A DNA stretch of 64,000 nucleotides from Cellulomonas phragmiteti (GCF_016862775.1 NZ_BONP01000017.1:20781-84780); one strand, 5' to 3'. Positions 25,560 to 33,445 are shown, counted from the stretch's first letter. Made by a program: numbers and translations. Notes: generated from the letters alone by a model not told the origin.

Positions 25560-28328
25560 ATGCCCGCACGACCATGGCTCGCCGTGGCCACCTCGGCGAC
25601 GCTCGCCGTCCTGCTTTCCGCGCTGCCCGCCGGCGCGGCGACCCCCGACCCGTCACCACCGGCCGGGGACCCGGCACCACCTGCCAGCGACCCGACACCA
25701 CCGGCAGGTCAGGCACCGGCCCGCCCCACGCCCGACACACCTCCGTCCGGGCCCTCCGCCGCACGTACTGCGGCCGCCTCCGCACCGTCAGGCGCCGAGA
25801 TCGCCGCGGCCCTCGACATCCCGCCGGCGTGGTTCGTCAGCGCGTCCATCGGGGAGTCCGACCCGCGCGGCGTCGCGATCTCCGACGGCGTGCCGATCGC
25901 GGCACCGGACCCGGACCCCGACGGCCCAGTCGTCTTCATGGCCCCCGGTGCCCCCACAGTGCAGGCCGCCGCCGCGGGCGACCCCCTGCCGTTCCCGAGC
26001 CGGGGCAGCACCTTCCTCGTGCTCTCGACCGGTGACGCCTCGCACGCGATGCTGCCGCCGTCGCCCAGCGGTGCCAGCACCGTCCTCGATGGGCTCGACA
26101 ACGAGCAGGGCAACGACAAGGTCCAGATCGAGCTCGTGCTCCAGGCGCCCCAGGACGCGCGCTGCCTCGCGATGGACGTGGCGTTCCTGTCCGACGAGTA
26201 CCCCGACTTCGTGGGCGGCTCGTTCAACGACGCGTTCACCGCTCAGCTCGGCAGCGGCGACATGTGGATCGTCGACGGGGCGGTCGACGCCCCGGGCAAC
26301 TTCGCGCGCGACTCGCAGGGCAACCCGCTGACGGTCAACGCCGCGTTCGACCTGCAGGAGTCGACCGCGAGCACCTACGACGGCGCCACCGCGCGGCTGC
26401 GGTCGGCGGCGCCGGTGCTCGGCGGGCGTGAGGTGACCGTGTTCCTCACCATTCAGGACCTCGGGGACTCCGTGCTCGACTCGGCCGCGTTCATCGACAA
26501 CGTCTTCTTCTCCGAGGACGCGCTGTGCCGGTTCGGCTCCTCTGAGGACTCCGACGGCGACGGCCTGCTCGACGAGTGGGAGGAGAACGGCTTCGCCATG
26601 ACCGTCGGCGGCGAGCAGTGGTCCGTCGACCTGCCGGCGATGGGTGCGGACCCGCTCGTCAAGGACGTGTTCGTCGAGATCGACTACATGTCCGACGCCA
26701 CGCACTCGCACGCCCCACGTCCGGCCGAGATCGCCGCGATCGTCGACAGCTTCGCGCGGTCCGGGATCCAGCTGCACGTCGACTACGGACGTTTCGCACC
26801 CCTGACCTACGGCAAGCCTGGCGCAGTGTGGGGCGAGCTCAGCCAGGCCGACCAGATCCCGCACAGCGAGCACTTCGGCTCCAACGGCTTCCTGAGCAAC
26901 AGCTACAGCTGGCGTGCCTTCGACGCCGTCAAGATGGACAACTTCGACCCGGCACGCGCCGCGATCTTCCACTACAACCTCTGGGTCCACCGCATGGAGG
27001 AAGTCCCCCAGGGTCAGGGCTACTCCAGTGGCCGGTCCCGCGGAGTGCTTGAGGGCGGCAGCGACTTCATCGTCAGCCTCGGGAACATCACCTCCCCCGG
27101 GTACGGCGCCGGCACGTTCATGCACGAGCTCGGGCACAACCTCGGGCTCGGGCACGGCGGCGACGACCACGTCAACGGCAAGCCGAACTACCTGTCGGTC
27201 ATGAACTACGACCACCAGTTCAGGCTCCCCACGGGCTATCCAGGCCCGGTGTTCGACTACTCGTTCACGCGCCTGGCAGACCTCGACGAGAACGACCTCG
27301 ACGAGAACGTCGGCATCGGGATCACGGCAGACCTCGGGCTGCGCCCGAAGTACCGCTGCAACGGGCAGGGCAACTCGCTCACGGCGCTGAAGTCCCAGCC
27401 GATCGACTGGGACTGCGACGGCACCATCGAGCCCAGCGTGGCCACCAGCATCAACCGCGACGGCGATCGGGACGTCCTGCAGGGCCACAACGACTGGCGC
27501 AACCTGGTGTTCACCGGCGGCGCGATCGGCATGCCAGGTTCCATGCTCGACCTGCCGGAGGAGACCGTCGACCCCGAGCCCGAGGCGACCTACGAGACGT
27601 ACCTCGAGGTCGTCGGAGGTGCACCGGAGCTGACCACGGCACCCTCGCTGCCCAGGTCACCGGTCACCGTAGGGACCGATGTCGCGGCGTCGCTCACCTT
27701 CTCCACGACCGCGGGCGACGGCGGCAACATGACCGCGCAGTGGTCGTGGGGCGACGGCGCCGTCAGCGACGGGGTCGTGACCGCAGGTGAGACACCAGCC
27801 GTCGTCGGCACCCACGTGTACACCGCCCCGGGGACCTACGAGGTGAGCGTGACGGTCGTGGGCCCCGACGGCTCCGCGACCTCCCCGGCCGGCACCGTGA
27901 CGGTCCAGGGGGCGACCACCTCACGGGCCAGCGCCACGGCCGCCGGCGTTCTGCGCACCACCGGGGCGAAGAAGTCCGACATCGTGCACGTCGCGGTCGA
28001 CGCCCGAACCGTGCCCGGGCACAGCGGTCCGCTCGGCGCCAGCGTGGTCCGCGCGACCAACGCAAGGCTCACCGTGGTCGGCGAACGTGTCGAGCGCCTC
28101 GAGGTCACGGGGGCGACCGCGGTCGTCGAGTCCCGCGTCCTGGTCAACGGCCGCACGGGCTACCGGCAGCGCATCACGCTGGTCGACGGATTCCCCGCCC
28201 GTACCCGCATCCAGGTATGGGACCCGGCGCGCGGCGGACCGGACGTCGCGGCCGCGGTGCTGCTCGACACGACAAGCGGAGCCAACCCGGCTCCCACGCT
28301 GGGCGTCCTCGTCGACGTCCGCGGCTGA
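25560..28328 (+). CDS. Secreted metzincin-type zinc metalloprotease with anchor and PKD domains
   Basis: 922 residues. A Sec signal (to about residue 27, GAA) is followed by a Pro-rich linker, a choice-of-anchor-L-like domain (about 85–320: FLSDEYPDFVGGSFNDAFTAQL), a thrombospondin-3-like calcium motif (DSDGDGLLDEWEENG), the protease domain with zinc motif HELGHNLGLGH (His522, Glu523, His526, His532) and Met-turn SVMNY (Met548), then a PKD domain (about 700–785: GTHVYTAPGTYEVSVTV) and a beta-rich C-terminal domain. It should be an exported, calcium-stabilised protease acting on surface or extracellular proteins. Ends before a strong terminator. Confidence 0.88.
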   Translation: MPARPWLAVATSATLAVLLSALPAGAATPDPSPPAGDPAPPASDPTPPAGQAPARPTPDTPPSGPSAARTAAASAPSGAEIAAALDIPPAWFVSASIGESDPRGVAISDGVPIAAPDPDPDGPVVFMAPGAPTVQAAAAGDPLPFPSRGSTFLVLSTGDASHAMLPPSPSGASTVLDGLDNEQGNDKVQIELVLQAPQDARCLAMDVAFLSDEYPDFVGGSFNDAFTAQLGSGDMWIVDGAVDAPGNFARDSQGNPLTVNAAFDLQESTASTYDGATARLRSAAPVLGGREVTVFLTIQDLGDSVLDSAAFIDNVFFSEDALCRFGSSEDSDGDGLLDEWEENGFAMTVGGEQWSVDLPAMGADPLVKDVFVEIDYMSDATHSHAPRPAEIAAIVDSFARSGIQLHVDYGRFAPLTYGKPGAVWGELSQADQIPHSEHFGSNGFLSNSYSWRAFDAVKMDNFDPARAAIFHYNLWVHRMEEVPQGQGYSSGRSRGVLEGGSDFIVSLGNITSPGYGAGTFMHELGHNLGLGHGGDDHVNGKPNYLSVMNYDHQFRLPTGYPGPVFDYSFTRLADLDENDLDENVGIGITADLGLRPKYRCNGQGNSLTALKSQPIDWDCDGTIEPSVATSINRDGDRDVLQGHNDWRNLVFTGGAIGMPGSMLDLPEETVDPEPEATYETYLEVVGGAPELTTAPSLPRSPVTVGTDVAASLTFSTTAGDGGNMTAQWSWGDGAVSDGVVTAGETPAVVGTHVYTAPGTYEVSVTVVGPDGSATSPAGTVTVQGATTSRASATAAGVLRTTGAKKSDIVHVAVDARTVPGHSGPLGASVVRATNARLTVVGERVERLEVTGATAVVESRVLVNGRTGYRQRITLVDGFPARTRIQVWDPARGGPDVAAAVLLDTTSGANPAPTLGVLVDVRG

Positions 28329-28335
28329 CGGCAGC

Positions 28336-28374
28336 CCGACGGGACGTGGCACCACCCGTGCCACGTCCCGTCGG
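28336..28374 (+). terminator. Terminator of the metalloprotease gene
   Basis: CCGACGGGACGTGGCAC and its exact complement (17 pairs) with a CACCC loop, 8 bases after the stop codon. Confidence 0.85.
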
Positions 28375-28610
28375 TCGCACGCACGGTTGCGGACGCCGGC
28401 TGCCACGTGTCGCGGTGAGCGACCGCACTTCAAACATCCGAACCCGAGATCGTATGTACGGAGTCCCAGCAAGAGCCAGAGCGATCTCCGCCAAGCAGGG
28501 CAACAGATGGTTCGACTGAACGGCACCGATAATCAGACTACGGCTGTCGAGGCGGACATAGATCGAGAACCGATCGGAGCGCCACGGCCCTCATGGTTGA
28601 GGCTCAGCCG

Positions 28611-29156
28611 ATGTCCGACACGCTCTTCCGCCTGGAGATCACCCTGGACGGGACTGTCATCGGCGAGTACGAGCGCTCGCGCCACGCGGACATCCCGCGC
28701 AAGACCGAGGAGGTCGAGTGCGCCGCGGACTACCTCGTCGAGCTCTACCGCCGCCGCGGTACGTTCGTCGTCCGCTGGAACTCGGCCACGCGCACAAAAG
28801 TCGTCCGCGACCATTTCGGCAACCACATCGGCGAAATCCCGGCGGCCTGCTGGCGAAAACCCGCTCGCCAAACCGGCTCATCCCAGCCGACGGCGCAGGT
28901 CGGTGGCTCGCGGGGCCGCTCGGCGTTTCGCGCCGGGTGGAGTGGGCCGTCACGCGGGCAGGTACCCAGGAAATCGCCGCGTGGCCGCCGGGGGGGCGGC
29001 CGTGCCCGCCCCCCCGGCGCACGTCCGGGGTCAATGCGCGCGCCGCGCCCCCCGTGGACGGCATACTGTCGCCTCGGCCCGGGCGGGCCGAAGGTCATCG
29101 GTTACCTGGTTCCGCGGGTCGAGGGTTCGAGTCCCTCCGGCGTCTCGACGTCGTAG
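28611..29156 (+). CDS. Hypothetical small protein upstream of the Y RNA genes (3' end uncertain)
   Basis: From ATG 28611 the first 85 or so residues look like a real compact protein (LFRLEITLDGTVIGEYERSR, CAADYLVELYRRRGTFVVRW). After about residue 90 the frame turns into an Arg/Gly/Pro-rich low-complexity tail and its last 80 bases run through the first Y RNA-like gene, so either the natural C-terminus is shorter because of a frameshift or the two overlap. I do not recognise the family. The 280 bases before it hold only the metalloprotease terminator and unassigned sequence. Confidence 0.4.
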   Translation: MSDTLFRLEITLDGTVIGEYERSRHADIPRKTEEVECAADYLVELYRRRGTFVVRWNSATRTKVVRDHFGNHIGEIPAACWRKPARQTGSSQPTAQVGGSRGRSAFRAGWSGPSRGQVPRKSPRGRRGGGRARPPGARPGSMRAPRPPWTAYCRLGPGGPKVIGYLVPRVEGSSPSGVSTS

Positions 29157-29238
29157 CTCAGTCGGAAGAGCAGCGGGCTGCGCACCGTCCCGTCAGGGGC
29201 GGTCGCTCTCCGGCGGCCACCCCACGCCCGCCCGGGCC
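29076..29238 (+). ncRNA. Y RNA-like (YrlA-type) RNA 1 with permuted tRNA-like domain
   Basis: Ends pair perfectly: 29076–29088 (GGCCCGGGCGGGC) with 29226–29238. Then an internal loop, CGAA on the 5' side and ACCCCAC on the 3' side, and an upper helix GGTCATCGG/CCGGCGGCC; CCGAAGGT matches the Ro-binding strand of animal Y RNAs. Beyond it lies a tRNA-like domain in permuted order: T arm (29121–29137, GAGGG-TTCGAGT-CCCTC), 7-pair acceptor stem CGGCGTC/GACGTCG closed by a TC loop (29138–29153), TA, D arm (29156–29171, GCTC…GAGC). This is the YrlA architecture. The Ro/TROVE gene follows at 29691. Confidence 0.85.
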
Positions 29239-29347
29239 CCCGTGCACGCGGTTCGCTGACCCGCCTCGGTGACACCGTCGAAAAAGCGCTAGCAGCCGCC
29301 CTGTGTAGACCCCTACAGTCCTCGACGACAACAGCACACGGGGAGAA

Positions 29348-29475
29348 TCGGGTGGGCCGGAGACTGTCGGTTACCACTGTTAATGGCCAGGTCGCGGGTT
29401 CGAGTCCCGCCGTCACCTCGGTGACGTAGCTCAGATGGCAGAGCAGGACTCCGGCGTCATCACACGCCCACCCGA
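29348..29475 (+). ncRNA. Y RNA-like (YrlA-type) RNA 2 with permuted tRNA-like domain
   Basis: End stem 29348–29357 (TCGGGTGGGC) with 29466–29475, internal loop CGGA/ATCACAC, upper helix GAC-T-GTCGG with CCGGCGTC (one bulged base). The tRNA-like domain is again permuted: T arm 29394–29410 (GCGGG-TTCGAGT-CCCGC), acceptor CGTCACC/GGTGACG, seven perfect pairs with a TC loop (29411–29426), TA, D arm 29429–29444. The acceptor sequence differs from RNA 1 at several paired positions with pairing kept, which supports the fold. TCGGTTACC is shared by both RNAs after the upper helix 5' strand begins. Confidence 0.87.
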
Positions 29476-29483
29476 GCCTCCCC

Positions 29484-29539
29484 GGAGCGGGCCGGAGTGT
29501 CTTCGGTGACCTGGTGATGGCAGTGCGGGTCGCCCGCTC
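29484..29539 (+). other. Possible truncated third Y RNA-like hairpin
   Basis: GGAGCGGGC (29484–29492) pairs with GCCCGCTCC (29531–29539). The 5' strand continues CGGAGTGTCTTCGGTGACC, resembling the CGGA loop and TCGGTTACC of the two complete RNAs just upstream, but there is no T arm, acceptor or D arm. It may be a degenerate copy without the tRNA-like module, or just a leader hairpin of rsr. Confidence 0.35.
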
Positions 29540-29690
29540 CACCCACGTCGGAGCGGTGGCGGGCCGGAGCGGATCGGTTCTCCTCTCTCTCAGGACGCCC
29601 TCGCGAGGAGGGCAGCCCGGTTCGCCGGGTCCACCCGGTGCGCGCACCACGCCCGCCACCGCCCCGACGACCGACCGAGAGGAACGACCG

Positions 29691-31289
29691 ATGGACGTGC
29701 TGCGCACGCTCGGACTGCGGCGCACGCCGCAGAGCGAGCGCGCCGACACCCGCCAGGAGCTGAACGCCGCCGGTGGCTACGCGTTCGTGCTCGACGACGT
29801 CGCCCGGCTGCGGCGCTTCCTGACCCTCGGCGTGGACGGCGGTACGTACTACGCCGCGCCGCGCGAGCTGGCCCGGGAGAACGCCGAGGTCGTCGGGCGG
29901 ATGGCCCACGAGGACCCCGAGACGCTGGTCAGGACCATCGTCGACGTGTCCGTCCGTGGCGCCGCCCCGCGCCAGAACCCCGCGCTGTTCGCCCTGGCGT
30001 ACGCCGCGTCGGTGCCGGAGTCGGCACAGCTCGCGCTCGCGGCGCTGCCGGCCGTGGCCCGGACCGGGACGCACCTGTTCCTGTTCGCGGGCTACGTCGA
30101 GCAGTTCCGCGGCTGGGGCCGGGGCCTGCGTCGCGCCGTCGGCGGCTGGTACACGTCCAAGGACGCCGACGCCCTCGCGTACCAGGCGGTCAAGTACCGC
30201 CAGCGCGAGGGCTGGTCGCACCGCGACCTGCTGCGCCTGGCACACCCGACGACGGCCTCGCCGGAGCTGCGGGCGACGTTCGACTGGATCGTCCGGGGCT
30301 CGGTCGGCGACGCGACGCCGACACTCGTCGAGGGCTTCGTGGCGGCGCAGGCCGCCACGCAGACCGCGGTGTGGGTCGACCTCGTCCAGCGGCACCGGCT
30401 GTCGTGGGAGATGCTCCCCGACGCGGCGCTGGGCGAGGCGGCGGTCTGGGACGCGCTGCTCGACGTCGGCGTGCCGCAGACGGCGCTGATGCGCCAGCTG
30501 CCCCGGCTCACGCGGCTCGGCATGCTCCCGGACCTCGGGGGCCGGACCGACGAGGTCGTCGCGCAGCTGGTCGACCCCGGCCGGCTGCGGTCGGCGCGCG
30601 TCCACCCGGTCAACGTGCTCGTGGCGCAGCGGACGTACGCCTCCGGGCGGTCGGCCCGCGGCGCCGGCGAGTGGTCGCCGAGCCGGAAGGTGACCGACGC
30701 CCTCGACGCCGCGTTCTACGCGGCGTTCGGGTCCGTCGAGCCCTCCGGCAAGCGCACGCTGCTGGCGGTCGACGTCTCCGGGTCGATGACGGCGCCGATC
30801 TCGGGCATGCCGATCACGGCCCGCGAGGCGTCCGCCGCGCTGGCCCTGGTGCAGCTCGCGACGGAGCCGGCGGCCTCCGCCGTCGGGTTCACCACGCGGT
30901 CGGGCGGCGGCGGCTGGCACGACAGCGCGCTGCGGCCGCTCGCGATCTCGCCGCGGCAGCGGCTCGACGACGCCCTGCGCGTGGTCGACGCGATGCCGAT
31001 GTCCGGGACCGACTGCGCGCTGCCGATGGTGTGGGCGACCGAGCAGGGCGCCGAGGTCGACACGTTCGTGGTCTACACGGACAACGAGACCTGGGCGGGC
31101 AAGGTGCACCCGCACCAGGCCCTCGCCGAGTACCGGCGGCGGTCGGGGATCGACGCGCGGCTCGTGGTCGTCGGCATGACGGCGACGGGCTTCTCGATCG
31201 CCGACCCGTCGGACGCGGGGATGCTCGACGTCGTCGGCTTCGACGGCGCGGTGCCCTCGCTCATCACGGAGTTCGCGCGTGGCCTCTAG
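29691..31289 (+). CDS. rsr: Ro60/Rsr orthologue (TROVE plus vWA domains)
   Basis: 532 residues. Ring-shaped RNA-binding protein that binds Y RNAs and misfolded RNAs; in bacteria it works with PNPase and other RNases in RNA quality control. The TROVE HEAT-like ring covers about residues 10–340 (GGYAFVLDDVARLRRFLTLG, YYAAPRELARENAEVV, RTIVDVSVRGAAPRQNPALFALAYA). The vWA domain begins at LLAVDVSGSM with an intact MIDAS (Asp361, Ser363, Ser365) and a later Asp in VYTDNETW. ATG 29691 follows AGAGGA. Two Y RNA-like genes lie directly upstream in the same orientation, so this is a complete Ro RNP locus; no rtcB is visible nearby. Confidence 0.93.
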   Translation: MDVLRTLGLRRTPQSERADTRQELNAAGGYAFVLDDVARLRRFLTLGVDGGTYYAAPRELARENAEVVGRMAHEDPETLVRTIVDVSVRGAAPRQNPALFALAYAASVPESAQLALAALPAVARTGTHLFLFAGYVEQFRGWGRGLRRAVGGWYTSKDADALAYQAVKYRQREGWSHRDLLRLAHPTTASPELRATFDWIVRGSVGDATPTLVEGFVAAQAATQTAVWVDLVQRHRLSWEMLPDAALGEAAVWDALLDVGVPQTALMRQLPRLTRLGMLPDLGGRTDEVVAQLVDPGRLRSARVHPVNVLVAQRTYASGRSARGAGEWSPSRKVTDALDAAFYAAFGSVEPSGKRTLLAVDVSGSMTAPISGMPITAREASAALALVQLATEPAASAVGFTTRSGGGGWHDSALRPLAISPRQRLDDALRVVDAMPMSGTDCALPMVWATEQGAEVDTFVVYTDNETWAGKVHPHQALAEYRRRSGIDARLVVVGMTATGFSIADPSDAGMLDVVGFDGAVPSLITEFARGL

Positions 31290-31638
31290 AGGCCTGCACG
31301 GGCCCGACGCGCCGGCCGGGGGCGGCACCGACCACGGTGCCGCCCCACGGTCGGCGTCTGGGCGACCGGCGACCGTGGGGCAAGCGTCCGCTCCTCCCGG
31401 CACACCCCTGCGGCCGTCCCCCCGGGGCACCTCGGACCCGCGGGCCGCCCGCGCCCGCGAGCTCCACCGCAAGGCTGTCGAGGCGGACGAGGTCGCCGCG
31501 CGGTACCGGGCGGAGCGCGACCGCCTCGTCCTCCAGCTCCGCGCCGAGGACACCGCCCGCTGGAGCTATTCCGCGATCGCGGACGCGCTGGGCTGCAGCC
31601 GGGAGCTGGTCGCCCTGATCACGCGTCGGTCCCGCTGA
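31279..31638 (+). CDS. Small helix-turn-helix protein coupled to rsr
   Basis: 119 residues from an ATG that overlaps the rsr stop by 11 bases. The first 50 residues are Gly/Pro/Ala rich and disordered; then a charged coiled-coil-like helix (ARARELHRKAVEADEVAARYRAERDRLVLQL) and a C-terminal HTH (YSAIADALGCSRELVALITRR) as in sigma region 4. A strong hairpin lies within the N-terminal coding part, so a shorter product from GTG 31375 is possible. It could regulate the Ro locus; this is inferred only from overlap. The last 24 bases of the gene are part of a direct repeat. Confidence 0.6.
   Translation: MASRGLHGPDAPAGGGTDHGAAPRSASGRPATVGQASAPPGTPLRPSPRGTSDPRAARARELHRKAVEADEVAARYRAERDRLVLQLRAEDTARWSYSAIADALGCSRELVALITRRSR
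31342..31381 (+). terminator. Hairpin downstream of rsr (terminator or attenuator)
   Basis: GCCCCACGGTCG and its exact complement (12 pairs) with a 16-base loop, 53 bases after the rsr stop and inside the start of the overlapping HTH frame. It could end most rsr transcripts and let some read into the HTH gene. Confidence 0.5.
31608..31631 (+). repeat. 24-bp direct repeat, left copy
   Basis: Begins GGTCGCCCTGATCACG and lies at the 3' end of the HTH gene (codons for LVALITRRS). An identical 24-base copy lies at 32725–32748, 1117 bases further on, beyond the phosphotransferase gene and the SUKH scrap. Confidence 0.9.
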
Positions 31639-31755
31639 CGGCAGTCCGTCCGCACACCCGCGGGGACGAGCGACCAGCCGGCACCCACTGAGCACAGCTG
31701 TCGAGATCCCTGTCGAGATGCAGGGTTCTGTGGACCTCGGGGCCGGATGGCTCGA

Positions 31756-32529
31756 CTACCCGACGTGTCCCGGTTCGGCCTGCTGCTCGAGCAGTCGCGT
31801 CGCGTCGCGCCGGTACATCGCGGCGTGGTCGTGCAGGTCGGGCCGGCCGGCGACGCGTGCGTGGTCGTCGGTCCAGTCCGCCAGGTCGTGCAGCCGCGTG
31901 ACGATGGTGGACAGGACGTCCTCGATCGGAGGAGCGGCGTCCTCCCCGTAGCTCGACAGCAGATGGGCGACGCGGGTGAGCGGGGTGGCGTCGTCCGGAG
32001 CCGGCATGTCCTCGCACCAGCCGCACAGCCGGTAGGCGAGGTAGGCAAGGTCCCACGCTCGGGGACCGGGCGACGCCATGTCGACATCGATCAAGCCGAT
32101 CAGCTCCGACCCGTCGAAGACCATGTTGTACGGCGCGACGTCGTTCAGGCAGACGACCTCGACCGGGTGGTGCGTCGGAGACCGCCAGACGCGGCCCGTG
32201 AGGTCGAACCCGATGGTGGCGTCGTGGACGGCACGCAGCATCGCCCCGGCCTGTGCCCGGGTCTGCTCCGTCCAGAGCCAGTCGGGTACGGGCCATCCGG
32301 CAACCTCGCCGGGCACCCAGCTCAGGATCTCCCGACCCTCGTCGTCGAGCCCGAGCGGCGCCGGGACGGACGTGACGCCGCGCTCCCGCACCCACGCCAG
32401 CAGGGCGTGCACGGCCGGTGTCCACGGGCCGGCCGTCCGCCGGACGGTGTCACCGACGCGCACCACGGCGTTGACGTTGCCGCCTTCCAGCTCCTGCGCG
32501 GCGGCATCTGGCCGGTCGTCGAGAACCAT
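31756..32529 (-). CDS. Aminoglycoside/choline-kinase-fold phosphotransferase with altered catalytic motif
   Basis: 257 residues, APH family by fold. Recognisable parts: LEGGNVNAVVRVGDTVRR as the nucleotide-binding hairpin, then the catalytic loop LNDVAPYNMVF and the metal-binding IDVDMASPGPRAWDLAYLAYRL. The usual HGD of the catalytic loop is LND here: the Asp and Asn are kept but the His is lost, so activity may differ. ATG 32529 is preferred to an upstream GTG at 32583, which adds only low-complexity residues. The gene lies, in opposite orientation to its neighbours, between two 24-bp direct repeats, which suggests it arrived as a cassette. Confidence 0.8.
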   Translation of the reverse strand: MVLDDRPDAAAQELEGGNVNAVVRVGDTVRRTAGPWTPAVHALLAWVRERGVTSVPAPLGLDDEGREILSWVPGEVAGWPVPDWLWTEQTRAQAGAMLRAVHDATIGFDLTGRVWRSPTHHPVEVVCLNDVAPYNMVFDGSELIGLIDVDMASPGPRAWDLAYLAYRLCGWCEDMPAPDDATPLTRVAHLLSSYGEDAAPPIEDVLSTIVTRLHDLADWTDDHARVAGRPDLHDHAAMYRRDATRLLEQQAEPGHVG

Positions 32530-32548
32530 CGCGCCATCGTCCCATCGC

Positions 32549-32647
32549 CCGGGCCCGCTGCCCGAGCAGATCGACGCGACCACCGCGGAGCACGGTGTGC
32601 AGCTGCCGGAGGACGCCCGCGCGGTCTGGGCGTGGCACGACGGGGGA
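32549..32647 (+). pseudogene. SMI1/KNR4 (SUKH)-like gene fragment
   Basis: The frame reads LPEQIDATTAEHGVQLPEDARAVWAWHDGG in two overlapping halves, the typical N-terminal helix and LP-x-D-x-R-x-x-W-x-x-H-D-G of SUKH proteins, a fold used by immunity proteins. It is cut off about 33 residues in, where a tandem 14-base repeat (GTCGTCACCTGCAC twice, 32660–32688) and then the 24-bp repeat follow. No start codon of its own is evident. A remnant of a lost immunity-like gene. Confidence 0.55.
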
Positions 32648-32724
32648 AGACGTCAGCGGGTCGTCACCTGCACGTCGTCACCTGCACGTCGTCGCGCAGT
32701 GGTCAGAGCAGCGGAATGCGCACG

Positions 32725-32748
32725 GGTCGCCCTGATCACGCGTCGGTC
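32725..32748 (+). repeat. 24-bp direct repeat, right copy
   Basis: Identical to 31608–31631. Outside the 24 bases the two contexts differ, so this looks like a duplicated integration or recombination site rather than a gene duplication. Confidence 0.9.
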
Positions 32749-32821
32749 GCGTCGAGCCGCCCGCCGCGCGACGCATCTCGACGGCGGGCGGACCTGTGCC
32801 GCCGCCGGCCGCAGGGTGCTC

Positions 32822-33280
32822 CTACCCGGTGATCTCGAAGAGGCACTCGGTGATGATCGGCAGACCGCCTCGTAGCGAGACCGCGCCCAGGACCGACCGG
32901 GTGTGGACGCCCGCGTCACCGAAGACGTCGACGAAGAGCGTGGACAGCCCGTCCAGCACGAGGTGGTGCTCCGCGTAGTCCTCGGTCGCGTTCACGAACG
33001 CCTGGACCCGCACCACGCGCGTGATCCGGTCCAGCGAGCCGAGGAACTCGCGCACGACGGCGAGCACCTCCAGGCCGACGCCTCGAGCCAGCGCCGTCCC
33101 GTCGGCGGTCGTGTGCTCACGGCCGAGCTTCCCCGCGGTGTGCGGGTCGCTCGGCCCCTTGCCCGCGACGAAGAGCAGCGATCCCACCTGCACGCAGTTC
33201 GTGTAGGCAGCCTGCGGCGAGCTCACTCCCGGCAGGACGATCCCGAGCTCGGCCAGACGAGCCTCGGCGGACCACCTCAT
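32822..33280 (-). CDS. RidA/YjgF-family protein
   Basis: 152 residues, a RidA-type enamine/imine deaminase by family, which protects against reactive enamines from amino-acid metabolism. Family features: AAYTNCVQVGSLLFVAGKGPSD near the start, VREFLGSLDRITRVVRVQAFVNAT in the middle and the C-terminal strand LPIITECLFEI. It belongs to the longer subgroup with an HTAGKLG insertion, where the canonical Arg before the last strand is not clear, so deaminase activity is not certain. ATG 33280 with GGGAG upstream; the frame is open further but without family sequence. Confidence 0.85.
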   Translation of the reverse strand: MRWSAEARLAELGIVLPGVSSPQAAYTNCVQVGSLLFVAGKGPSDPHTAGKLGREHTTADGTALARGVGLEVLAVVREFLGSLDRITRVVRVQAFVNATEDYAEHHLVLDGLSTLFVDVFGDAGVHTRSVLGAVSLRGGLPIITECLFEITG

Positions 33281-33415
33281 CGTCGGCTCCCTGCTCTGCA
33301 GCGACATGAACGGACTGTGCGCCCGGCCGTGGACCGGTCCCCACCCGCAGCCCGGGTGTGGTGGTCGGCGTCGTGACTGTCGACACGGCAACCACCGCCA
33401 GAGCGTGCCCCCGGA

Positions 33416-33445
33416 GGCCGAGCCGCGCGATCGCGCGGCTCGGCC
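33416..33445. terminator. Perfect 30-bp palindrome, probable terminator
   Basis: GGCCGAGCCGCGCGA and its exact complement, no spacer. Lies 100 bases downstream of the SnoaL-like stop and upstream of ridA, both on the reverse strand, so it probably separates the two transcripts. Confidence 0.6.

Noticed and set aside
29121..29444. Ordinary or broken tRNA genes (TTCGAGT and GCTCAG…GAGC segments)
   Set aside because: The 3' half precedes the 5' half in both copies, the acceptor stem is closed by a two-base loop, and there is no normal anticodon arm; the Y RNA fold explains the sequence fully.
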